From the NCBI GenBank assembly GCA_036985935.1, contig BTQP01000028.1, positions 1 through 16,854 on the forward strand: a DNA stretch of 16,854 nucleotides, given 5' to 3'. The translations under genes were made by a program, and so were the position numbers. Under the pieces are notes generated by a model. That model searched no databases and had not been told where the DNA came from. It saw only the letters and a list, made by a program, of their open reading frames with translations. This DNA is from JAMBLL01 sp036985935 (GTDB lineage: Bacteria > Actinomycetota > Acidimicrobiia > Spongiisociales > UBA5794). Shown here one piece after another: positions 1 to 6,105 of the stretch. Within the stretch, counting starts at the first letter, position 1. Every line of letters starts with the position of its first letter.

Positions 1-291
1 ATCTGGCCGACGCTCGCCATTGTGGTTGCGACGGCGTTCGCCGGGTCGTGGCTTGTTTCGCGTCAGGGCCGTCAAACCTGGGTGAAGATCCAAACGGAGA
101 TCGTCTCCGGTCGACCTCCAACGGCGCAACTCGTTCATGGCGCGATGATCCTCGTGGCGGGAGCTCTGTTGCTCACACCCGGGTTCCTCACAGACCTGAC
201 TGGTTTCGCCCTGTTGGTGCCAGGGGTGAGAGAGGCATTGCGTGGATGGTTCGTGAAGCGGCTGCAGTCGCGCTGGGTCGTCGTCCGGTGA
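1..291 (+). CDS. FxsA-like cytoplasmic membrane protein (5' partial)
   Basis: The frame is open from base 1 to TGA at 289-291, so the true start lies upstream of the window. The visible residues contain a hydrophobic stretch with the sequence LLLTPGFLTDLTGFALLVPGVR, followed by a basic tail. A transmembrane helix ending in a TPGxLTDxxGxxLLxPxxR pattern is characteristic of the FxsA family of small inner-membrane proteins. E. coli FxsA is known for relieving F-plasmid exclusion of phage T7, but the cellular role in actinobacteria is not established. The stop overlaps the GTG of the NUDIX gene (GTGA), which suggests a translationally coupled operon. The assignment is good at family level only. 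Confidence 0.8.
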   Translation: MWPTLAIVVATAFAGSWLVSRQGRQTWVKIQTEIVSGRPPTAQLVHGAMILVAGALLLTPGFLTDLTGFALLVPGVREALRGWFVKRLQSRWVVVR

Positions 292-1064
292 CGGATCTGC
301 GGCGGGCGTCGACCGTCTGTCTCGTGCGAGACGGGGACGGTATCGAGGTGCTGATGGTGCGCCGCCCCCACACCGCCCGTTTCATGCCAGGTGTGTGGGT
401 GTTCCCAGGTGGCGCGGTTGACGAAGAAGACTCGAATCCCCCGAACTCGTTCGTGCCCTTTGGCGAGGGATCCGAATGGCGGGTTGCGGCAGCTCGAGAG
501 CTGATCGAAGAAACCGGTGTGTGGCTCACGACAGGAGGTGCTCAGGCACATCCGCTCGTGCAGGATGTCTTCGCCGCGGTCTCGGCTTCTGCGTTGCAGA
601 TCGATCTCGACAGTCTCATCTATTTCTCGAATTGGATCACACCCGCTGTGTTCCCGATCCGGTTCGACACCCGTTTCTATCTGGCGCTTGACATGCACGG
701 TGTCGACGCGCAGTTCAACTCTGATGAACTGATCGATCTCGTCTGGGTGTCTCCGTCGGTTGCTCTGCGGCGCGACGCGACCCAGGACTGGGACGTCGCC
801 TTTCCGACACGACGCACCCTCGAGTTGTTGTCGACGGAGAGCACGGTGGTCGCTCTCGCCGAGCGGTTCGCTGGTCTCGACATCGTGCCACCTGTTGAAC
901 CGAGGCTCCTGGTCGGTCACGACGAAGCACGAATTCTCATGCCAGACGACCCGGAATTCGACGCGGCCGGACCGGCGCAGGCAGACCCAACGATCCTTGA
1001 GCGACTGGCGGAAGTCGTTGCCTCAGGGGCGCGTGTTCCCGCCGAGTTCAAGCGTCGCCCGTGA
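288..1064 (+). CDS. NUDIX hydrolase, NUDT19/NUDT7-like
   Basis: This 258-residue protein starts at GTG 288, inside the stop of the FxsA-like gene (GTGA). A longer in-frame extension to 48 exists, but it lies wholly inside the upstream gene and was rejected. The NUDIX fold begins near residue 9. The NUDIX box is split: FPGGAVDEED at about residues 39-48 is followed by a roughly 20-residue insert and then RELIEETG at 70-77, which supplies the metal-binding glutamates. This spaced box is typical of the NUDT7/NUDT19 type, which act on CoA or acyl-CoA diphosphates, so a CoA-ester diphosphatase role is plausible but unproven. The downstream MBL-hydrolase gene overlaps by GTGA. A NUDIX-MBL gene pair is common in actinobacteria. 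Confidence 0.85.
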   Translation: MTDLRRASTVCLVRDGDGIEVLMVRRPHTARFMPGVWVFPGGAVDEEDSNPPNSFVPFGEGSEWRVAAARELIEETGVWLTTGGAQAHPLVQDVFAAVSASALQIDLDSLIYFSNWITPAVFPIRFDTRFYLALDMHGVDAQFNSDELIDLVWVSPSVALRRDATQDWDVAFPTRRTLELLSTESTVVALAERFAGLDIVPPVEPRLLVGHDEARILMPDDPEFDAAGPAQADPTILERLAEVVASGARVPAEFKRRP

Positions 1065-1834
1065 TCCGCCGGATTCTTGCTCCAAACCCGAGCATGTACA
1101 CGGGTCCGGGAACGAATACGTATGTGATCGTGAGCGACGGCGAGGCCCTCGTGCTCGATCCGGGTCCGGTCATCGAGCAGCACATGCTTGAGATCATCAC
1201 ACAGGTGTCAGACCTGACCCCGGTGGGTGTTGTTGTCACCCATACACATCCCGACCATGCACCGATGGCGAACCCGCTTGCGTCGCGTCTCGATGTCCCT
1301 GTGTACGGCTACGAGAGTGGCCCGCAGTTCGACCCGGACGTCCTCGTCGCCGATGGGGGAAGCATCGTATTCGGGTCGGATTCGATCACCGCCGTGCACA
1401 CCCCCGGACACACCCCGGACCACCTCTGTTTCCTCCACAGCGACACACTCTTTACCGGCGACCACATCATGGGTGGCTCAACGGTGATCATTGAGGATGC
1501 GGCTGAATATCTCAACAGTCTGTATCTCGTCCGTGACCTCGAGGTCGCACGTTTGGAACCCGGTCATGGAGACGCGATGGATGATGCGGCAGCGGTCATC
1601 ACGCAATACATCGATCACCGCCTCGAACGCGAGGTCGAGATAGTCGCCGCAGTAACAAACGGTGCGCGATCGGTCGGAGAGATCGTTGATATCGTCTATG
1701 CCGGGTTGCCGAGCGGCTTGCGTCACGCAGCCGTGCACCAGGTCGGTGTGCAACTGGTCAAGCTCAACAGAGAAGGCGCGATCTGGTTCGACCTCGAGTC
1801 GGCGGGCGAGCGGTCACAGGTTCGTCCGCGGTAG
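1061..1834 (+). CDS. MBL-fold metallo-hydrolase, LACTB2-like
   Basis: The protein has 257 residues and starts at GTG 1061, overlapping the NUDIX stop. It has a metallo-beta-lactamase fold. The metal ligands are all visible: HTHPDH at residues 61-66, His117 in HTPGHTPDH, Asp134 in FTGDH, and His169 in EPGHGD. The C-terminal 70 or so residues look like the small helical/winged domain found in LACTB2-type proteins. Family members include the LACTB2 endoribonuclease and glyoxalase-II-like thioesterases, and the substrate cannot be read from the sequence. Pairing with a possible acyl-CoA-active NUDIX enzyme would fit a thioester or CoA-cleanup role, which is inference. The gene ends 18 bp from the convergent HNH gene. 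Confidence 0.85.
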   Translation: MIRRILAPNPSMYTGPGTNTYVIVSDGEALVLDPGPVIEQHMLEIITQVSDLTPVGVVVTHTHPDHAPMANPLASRLDVPVYGYESGPQFDPDVLVADGGSIVFGSDSITAVHTPGHTPDHLCFLHSDTLFTGDHIMGGSTVIIEDAAEYLNSLYLVRDLEVARLEPGHGDAMDDAAAVITQYIDHRLEREVEIVAAVTNGARSVGEIVDIVYAGLPSGLRHAAVHQVGVQLVKLNREGAIWFDLESAGERSQVRPR

Positions 1835-1852
1835 GCGGCCTGGCCCGCGCGG

Positions 1853-3004
1853 TCACGGTTCTGGTCGTGTTTTGCCTTCGTGGGTCATGGTGTGGTGTTT
1901 CTGGCAGAGGAGTTCGGTGTTGGTGAGGGTGGTTTCGCCGCCGTCTGCCCAGTGGATTCTGTGGTGTGCGTCGCACCACGATGCCGGTGCTGGGCATCCT
2001 GTCCAGGTGCAGCCGCCGTCTCGGTGTTCGAGTGCGCGGCGTAGTGCTGGTGGTACGGTGCGTACACGTCGTCCGACGTCGATGGGTTGACTGTGACTGT
2101 CGGTGATGATGCGTACGATGCCTGCGTCACAGACCAGTCGTCGGATCGTGTCGGGATCGACTGGTGTCGCGTCGAGTTCGGGTAACAAACCGCTGTCTGA
2201 TACACCGTTGATGAGTGTCTGGTAGTCCACGGTGACGGTGATGTGGGGTCGTTGTCCGCCTGAGGTCGTGATGCTCTTGTTGTGGTCGAGCCAGAAGCGA
2301 CAGATATCGCCGAGTGCGTCTGTGCGGCGTTGGGGATGCGAGCGATGGTCGCCGGCGTCGATGAGGGTCGGGTCGGTTATCGATGTGATTGCGGTGTTGA
2401 CGATGTGTCCTGTTTCGGGGTCGAGGGTGCCGTTGAGGTCCCACATGCCCGAGAGGGTGTGTGAGAGGTACACGGCGCGTCGTTCTCGACGGTTGTGGGT
2501 GTCTTTGAGTGCACCGTGATGGTCGACTTGTTGTTCCCAGTGGTTGATCGCTCGTCGTAGATCCGCAGGACCGAGAAACGTCGCGATGTCGGCGAACACG
2601 TCTTCGTGGACCGTGAACTCGTCGGGGTGGCGATCTCTGGCCATGGCGAGTTGCCGGACACCGTCGCTGGTGATTTCACCGACAATGGCATGCTTCTTGA
2701 CGGTGTCCATATGGGCGAGTGTCTTGGCGGCTTTGAGGGTGCCTGATGCTTTTGATGTCGACATGCGACAGTACCTGCGTAACCAGCCAACTGTTGTGAG
2801 CCCATTGGTGACCCTCGCCGAGTCCATCTTGTGCATGGTCGCTGTGGCGATCAACAGTTGCATGTCGGCCATGTCACGCAGTTTCTTCGCATCAAGCACC
2901 ACCTGTTGCACCTCGGTGTGGCTCATATGTTCAATATCGGATGTGAGACCTTCGACCGGGGAAAACTCGAAGATCTCTCGACCAACAAGCGTCGAGTTCT
3001 TCAT
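1853..3004 (-). CDS. DUF222 domain / HNH endonuclease-like protein
   Basis: This 383-residue protein starts at ATG 3004. The first 300 or so residues are the helical DUF222 region, rich in charged residues. The C-terminus carries an HNH zinc finger: paired cysteines at about 332 and 337, CDAHH at 344-348, a WADGGET turn, N at about 362, and LCQKHH at 366-371 with a final His at 375. DUF222-HNH proteins, including the REP13E12 family of mycobacteria, occur in many copies in actinobacterial genomes and are suspected of selfish or mobile behaviour; their biochemical role is largely unknown. Here the gene sits against the direction of both neighbours, with 18 bp downstream and about 300 bp of non-coding DNA upstream. 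The HNH motif looks intact, so it is probably not a pseudogene. Confidence 0.9.
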   Translation of the reverse strand: MKNSTLVGREIFEFSPVEGLTSDIEHMSHTEVQQVVLDAKKLRDMADMQLLIATATMHKMDSARVTNGLTTVGWLRRYCRMSTSKASGTLKAAKTLAHMDTVKKHAIVGEITSDGVRQLAMARDRHPDEFTVHEDVFADIATFLGPADLRRAINHWEQQVDHHGALKDTHNRRERRAVYLSHTLSGMWDLNGTLDPETGHIVNTAITSITDPTLIDAGDHRSHPQRRTDALGDICRFWLDHNKSITTSGGQRPHITVTVDYQTLINGVSDSGLLPELDATPVDPDTIRRLVCDAGIVRIITDSHSQPIDVGRRVRTVPPALRRALEHRDGGCTWTGCPAPASWCDAHHRIHWADGGETTLTNTELLCQKHHTMTHEGKTRPEP

Positions 3005-3016
3005 ACAAACAACGTA
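3005..3016 (-). promoter_or_regulatory. Candidate leaderless -10 box for the HNH gene
   Basis: On the minus strand TACGTT (3016-3011) is followed by exactly 6 nt and then the ATG at 3004. No purine-rich Shine-Dalgarno sequence lies in between. This is the spacing expected when transcription starts at the A of the start codon. No convincing -35 was seen. Confidence 0.45.
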
Positions 3017-3291
3017 TCAGGCCCCTATGACACAAACGATGAGCATCCAAGCCCGATTCAAATGATCGAGACCGTCGCTTCGTGGATCGATCGGCGGGGA
3101 AACGCCCGGGTGCCGCGCTTGCCTGTGACTCAGTCGCAGCCTGGTACCGGCTCGGTGGTGGGGAAGTAGGAGATCGTTGATGATCCTGCTCGCAACCCGC
3201 TTTCAGGTTCCCGAAATCTCTCGAGCTGTGCAGACCGGTCGAGGTCGCTGTGAAGCGTGGCCGTCCAGATGAGTACTTTTTGGAGGCGACC
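3017..3291. other. Intergenic stretch with no recognised gene
   Basis: This is the spacer between the HNH gene and the cyclase gene, the longest gap in the window. The open frames that cross it are short, lack ribosome-binding sites and have no recognisable protein motifs. I see a weak GGCG/CGCC stem near 3091-3105 but no tRNA cloverleaf, no strong terminator and no clear repeat. It could hold remains of the insertion that brought in the HNH gene, or its upstream regulatory DNA; neither can be shown here. Confidence 0.4.
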
Positions 3292-3303
3292 TAAGGTCTA
3301 CCG
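3292..3303 (+). promoter_or_regulatory. Candidate leaderless -10 box for the cyclase gene
   Basis: TAAGGT (3292-3297) lies 6 nt before ATG 3304, which fits a leaderless start. A GGAGG (3282-3286) is also present, but 17 nt upstream of the ATG is too far for a normal ribosome-binding site. Confidence 0.4.
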
Positions 3304-3972
3304 ATGATCCGAAACTCCCCTTCGCGCCACATTGACCTGAGCCATTCGATCGTTGATGGAATGTCGACGTATCCACCGTTGCCCGGTCCGGTGATCGCGA
3401 CACATCTGTCGCGCGAGGATGCCGAAAAGGTATACGGTCCAGGAGTCACGTTTCAGATCGGCATGATCACTATCTGCACCAATACCGGCACCTATCTCGA
3501 CGTCCCATTCCACCGTTTCGCCGACGGTCATGATCTGGTGGAACTCAGCCTGGACCGTGTTGCTGGTGTACCTGCCGTGTGTTTCGACCGGCGCGGCGAA
3601 ACAGAAATCGAGATTCCGTCAGAGGAACTTGATGGTCTACAGGGCCACGCCGTGTTGGTGAGGACCGACCACTCGCGTTACTTTGGCACCGAGGCGTACA
3701 CCGTCGGGCACCCGTATTTGTCGGTCGCCACGACGGAGGCTCTCATCACGGCTGACGTGGCTTGCGTAGGCATCGACTCGTTGAACATCGATGGAATGAG
3801 TGACACGTTACGACCTGTCCATACCGCTCTACTCGGTGCCGGTATCCCGATCATCGAGCACCTCACCAACCTGGCGGAGCTCCCTTCGAGCGGTTTCGCG
3901 TTCACAGCGGTTCCACCCAAGATCGAGGGTGCAGGAACGTTTACCGTGCGCGCCTACGCCACCGTGGGTTGA
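3304..3972 (+). CDS. Cyclase-family (kynurenine formamidase-like) hydrolase
   Basis: The protein has 222 residues. It begins with IDLSHSIVDGMSTYP (about 10-24), the N-terminal signature of the PF04199 cyclase / kynurenine formamidase family, and has the later family blocks ADVACVGIDSLNID and HTALLGAGIPIIEHL. The family metal motif HxGTHxDxPxH appears here as NTGTYLDVPFH at residues 60-70. The first two histidines are replaced by Asn60 and Tyr64, while Asp66 and His70 remain. A change of metal site or of reaction is therefore possible, and calling it an arylformamidase (kynB) would be unsafe. No tryptophan-degradation genes are adjacent. The 3' end overlaps the convergent mrp gene by 19 bp. 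Confidence 0.85.
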   Translation: MIRNSPSRHIDLSHSIVDGMSTYPPLPGPVIATHLSREDAEKVYGPGVTFQIGMITICTNTGTYLDVPFHRFADGHDLVELSLDRVAGVPAVCFDRRGETEIEIPSEELDGLQGHAVLVRTDHSRYFGTEAYTVGHPYLSVATTEALITADVACVGIDSLNIDGMSDTLRPVHTALLGAGIPIIEHLTNLAELPSSGFAFTAVPPKIEGAGTFTVRAYATVG

Positions 3973-5108
3973 GGCGGAGCCGGTAGGTCGTCGAGAAGTA
4001 CAGTGAGGCGTCCGACACAATTGTCGAGCGCTAGCGGTGGAAGGATCTGCGTGATGCGGTCGGCAACCGAGACGATCTCGATCGCCGCGGGCGAGTCTGG
4101 ATGGACGACGACGACGGGTCGTCCGTTGTCGCCGCCGGATGCGACGAGTGGATCGATCGGGACAGAACCAAGCAAAGGCACGCCGAGGTCGTGTGAGAGT
4201 GCCGCTCCCCCTCCGGATCCGAATATGGCGTGGTGTTCGCCAGACTCGGTTGTGAAACCTGCCATGTTCTCGATGACTCCGACGATTGGCATGTGTGATC
4301 GTCTTGCCATGTCGGCGACGCGCGCTGCAACTTTTTGCGCCGCGATCTGCGGGGTTGTGACGACCACCATTTCAGCCTGGGGGAGCAAACGAGCAAGAGC
4401 CATCTGGACATCACCCGTGCCCGGTGGCATATCGATCACGAGGTAACCGAGATCATCGGGCCATGCGACGTCGTTGAGGAACTGCTCGACCGCCTTTGTG
4501 AGCATCAAACCTCTCCACATGAGAGCCGTGTCTTCATCGTCGAGCAGCAACCCCGTCGAGACAAGGTGGATCCCATGCGCGATGGTTGGTTTGATCTTGC
4601 GATCCTCGTTCGCTTCCAGTCGTGTGTCGCTCGCCCCGAGGATTCGCGGAGCGGAGAAACCCCAAATGTCGGCGTCCAAGAGACCGACCGAATGGCCTTG
4701 AGCCGCGATTGCGAGCGCAAGGTTGGCAGAGAGCGAGGACTTTCCGACACCGCCTTTGCCGCTGCTCACCGCTATCACCCTCGTCGCAGGGTTCACGGCC
4801 GTCTGTGTGGCCGTTTCGCGGGCGGTGAGTCTGGCCCTCTCCATCAAGGTCGATCGCTGCTGTTGTGTCATGACCGTGGTCACGATCTCGACAGCAGAGA
4901 CACCGGGCAATCCGGCAACCCTGCGCTCGATGTCGGTTTCGATCTGTCCTCGCATCGGGCAACTTGCGATCGTGAGGGCGAGCCCGATGCTGACCGTTGA
5001 TTCTGAGATCGCGATATCGCCGACCATGCCGAGATCCACGATGTCCGTGTGGAGCTCGGGATCGATGACGTGTGCGAGAGCGGCCGTGATGTCGGCCTCG
5101 GTGATCAT
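3954..5108 (-). CDS. mrp: Mrp/NBP35-family P-loop Fe-S cluster carrier
   Basis: This 384-residue protein has an N-terminal MIP18/DUF59 domain (about 1-80, with DPEL near 17 and the conserved SCPMR at 49-53) fused to a ParA/MinD-like ATPase. The deviant Walker A SGKGGVGKSS is at 116-125, followed by LLDADIWG and the IDMPPGTGD block. Family members bind an Fe-S cluster at a dimer interface and pass it to target proteins in the cytoplasm. The C-terminal CxxC that holds the cluster in E. coli Mrp/ApbC is absent: the equivalent region reads ENMAGFTTESG. As I recall, mycobacterial Mrp also lacks it. The start at ATG 5108 has a possible AGGA but better fits leaderless initiation. An A-type Fe-S carrier gene diverges from it, which supports an Fe-S role. 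Confidence 0.9.
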   Translation of the reverse strand: MITEADITAALAHVIDPELHTDIVDLGMVGDIAISESTVSIGLALTIASCPMRGQIETDIERRVAGLPGVSAVEIVTTVMTQQQRSTLMERARLTARETATQTAVNPATRVIAVSSGKGGVGKSSLSANLALAIAAQGHSVGLLDADIWGFSAPRILGASDTRLEANEDRKIKPTIAHGIHLVSTGLLLDDEDTALMWRGLMLTKAVEQFLNDVAWPDDLGYLVIDMPPGTGDVQMALARLLPQAEMVVVTTPQIAAQKVAARVADMARRSHMPIVGVIENMAGFTTESGEHHAIFGSGGGAALSHDLGVPLLGSVPIDPLVASGGDNGRPVVVVHPDSPAAIEIVSVADRITQILPPLALDNCVGRLTVLLDDLPAPPQPTVA

Positions 5109-5120
5109 GGGAAAATCCTA
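5109..5120 (-). promoter_or_regulatory. Candidate leaderless -10 box for mrp
   Basis: On the minus strand TAGGAT (5120-5115) is followed by TTTCCC and then ATG 5108. The 6-nt gap would place the transcription start on the start codon. The -35 region is weak. Confidence 0.4.
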
Positions 5121-5151
5121 TCCTGCCAAACTCGAGTGCTTGACGAACCCG

Positions 5152-5180
5152 TCGAAACTTGATGAGATTACCCCTATCAT
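5152..5180 (+). promoter_or_regulatory. Candidate sigma70-type promoter for the A-type Fe-S carrier gene
   Basis: TCGAAA (5152-5157, 4 of 6 matches to TTGACA) and TATCAT (5175-5180, 5 of 6 matches to TATAAT) are separated by 17 nt. The predicted start near 5187 leaves a leader of about 27 nt that contains the Shine-Dalgarno sequence before ATG 5214. Confidence 0.45.
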
Positions 5181-5213
5181 GGTGTTCGCAATCGATCAGA
5201 CATGGAGACGCAC

Positions 5214-5567
5214 ATGACGGCCCTTGAATTCACAACCACGAAAGGTGTGGCTCTCACGTCGAGCGCGGCTGTCAAGGTCAAGGCTCTCATCGAGGCCGAG
5301 GGCGACGAAAACATGGCGCTTCGCCTTGCGGTCAAGAGCTCGGGTTGTTCCGGTTACGCCTACGACATGTTCTTCGACTCGGCGATCGATGCGTCCGACA
5401 TCGTGACCGAAACCGATGGTGTCAAGGTAGCGGTTGACCCTGCGAGCCTCGAGATGGTGTCTGGTGCCACGATCGACTTCAAGGACGACGGACTCTCCGG
5501 CGCAGGGTTCGCTATTGAGAACCCGAACGTCTCCGGCACCTGCGGCTGCGGCAAGAGCTTTAGCTAG
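5214..5567 (+). CDS. HesB/IscA/ErpA-type iron-sulfur carrier protein
   Basis: This 117-residue A-type carrier accepts or delivers Fe-S clusters during maturation of cytoplasmic Fe-S proteins. The three conserved cysteines are present: Cys45 in SSGCSGYAY, and Cys110 and Cys112 in the C-terminal GTCGCGKSF. I chose ATG 5214 because GGAGA (5204-5208) lies 5 nt upstream; the alternative ATG at 5202 has no ribosome-binding site and would only add METH. Whether it is an ErpA-like or IscA-like member cannot be decided from the sequence. It diverges from mrp and is followed by a hairpin and then ridA. Confidence 0.92.
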   Translation: MTALEFTTTKGVALTSSAAVKVKALIEAEGDENMALRLAVKSSGCSGYAYDMFFDSAIDASDIVTETDGVKVAVDPASLEMVSGATIDFKDDGLSGAGFAIENPNVSGTCGCGKSFS

Positions 5568-5583
5568 GACGCCTTCGGCGTCC
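5567..5583 (+). terminator. Perfect 7-bp hairpin after the Fe-S carrier gene
   Basis: GGACGCC, loop TTC, GGCGTCC. The stem begins on the last base of the carrier's stop codon. No T-run follows, so this would be a tract-less terminator, or an attenuating or mRNA-stabilising hairpin before ridA. Confidence 0.5.
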
Positions 5584-5672
5584 GGTACTTGGTACTACCC
5601 CTGTTCAGCGGATTACTCGTACACCTGCAAGAATTGTTCGTGCCCTTTCGTAGATGAGATTGAGGTTTGATA

Positions 5673-6053
5673 ATGCCGAAGACTATTCACTCTGCCCCTA
5701 GTGGTCCCAAGCCGATGGGGCCCTACAGCATGATGACCGAGGCGAACGGATTCGTGTTCTGCTCCGGCATGGTGGCGATCGATCCTGCCGCTGGCGCACC
5801 GATCGACGGAGACGTCGTTGCTCAAACCCACCAGGTGATGAAGAACATCGGTGCGATTCTCGGCGATGTGGGCCTTGGATTCGACGACATCGTGAAAACC
5901 ACGATCTTTCTCGCCGACATCAACGATTTCCCTGCTGTCAACGAGGTGTACGGTGAGTACGTTGGCGATTCGAAACCCGCCAGATCGACATTTCAGGCAG
6001 GAGCTCTGCCGGGTGGTTTCGACATCGAAATCGAATGCATCGCTGCTCGCTGA
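5673..6053 (+). CDS. ridA: RidA family enamine/imine deaminase
   Basis: This 126-residue protein is of normal length for the Rid/YjgF/UK114 family. These are cytoplasmic trimers that hydrolyse reactive enamines and imines, such as 2-aminoacrylate, to ketoacids and ammonia. The family signature PARSTFQAGALPGG is at 102-115. Arg104 and Glu119 match the substrate-binding Arg105 and Glu120 of E. coli RidA, which favours an active deaminase. I chose ATG 5673 because TGAGG (5661-5665) lies 7 nt upstream; an in-frame TTG at 5667 is less likely. The ALDH7 gene starts 52 bp downstream, so the two may be co-transcribed. Confidence 0.92.
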   Translation: MPKTIHSAPSGPKPMGPYSMMTEANGFVFCSGMVAIDPAAGAPIDGDVVAQTHQVMKNIGAILGDVGLGFDDIVKTTIFLADINDFPAVNEVYGEYVGDSKPARSTFQAGALPGGFDIEIECIAAR

Positions 6054-6105
6054 CATCCCACATCAACGCCAACCACTCGATGGACAATCCGGAGGCAGCA
6101 ACACC

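Noticed and set aside
48..287. In-frame upstream extension of the NUDIX gene
   Set aside because: It lies entirely inside the FxsA-like gene in another frame and has no NUDIX homology; GTG 288 with a GTGA overlap explains the start better.
135..920. Long antisense open frame across the NUDIX gene
   Set aside because: It is a high-GC shadow frame with no recognisable motif and no start signal; similar antisense frames occur across most genes here.
1810..1856. GCGGTCAC direct repeat as target-site duplication of the HNH gene
   Set aside because: It is only 8 bp, both copies are at the same end of the gene, and no matching copy was seen upstream, so it is not evidence of transposition by itself.
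3048..3075. Possible tRNA T-loop (TTCAAAT) upstream of the cyclase gene
   Set aside because: The flanking bases do not form a T-stem and no acceptor or anticodon arm could be drawn.
5953..6105. Upstream extension of the ALDH7 frame into ridA
   Set aside because: The added residues are a shadow of ridA. ATG 6106 has a GGAGG site and begins where ALDH7 proteins normally begin.
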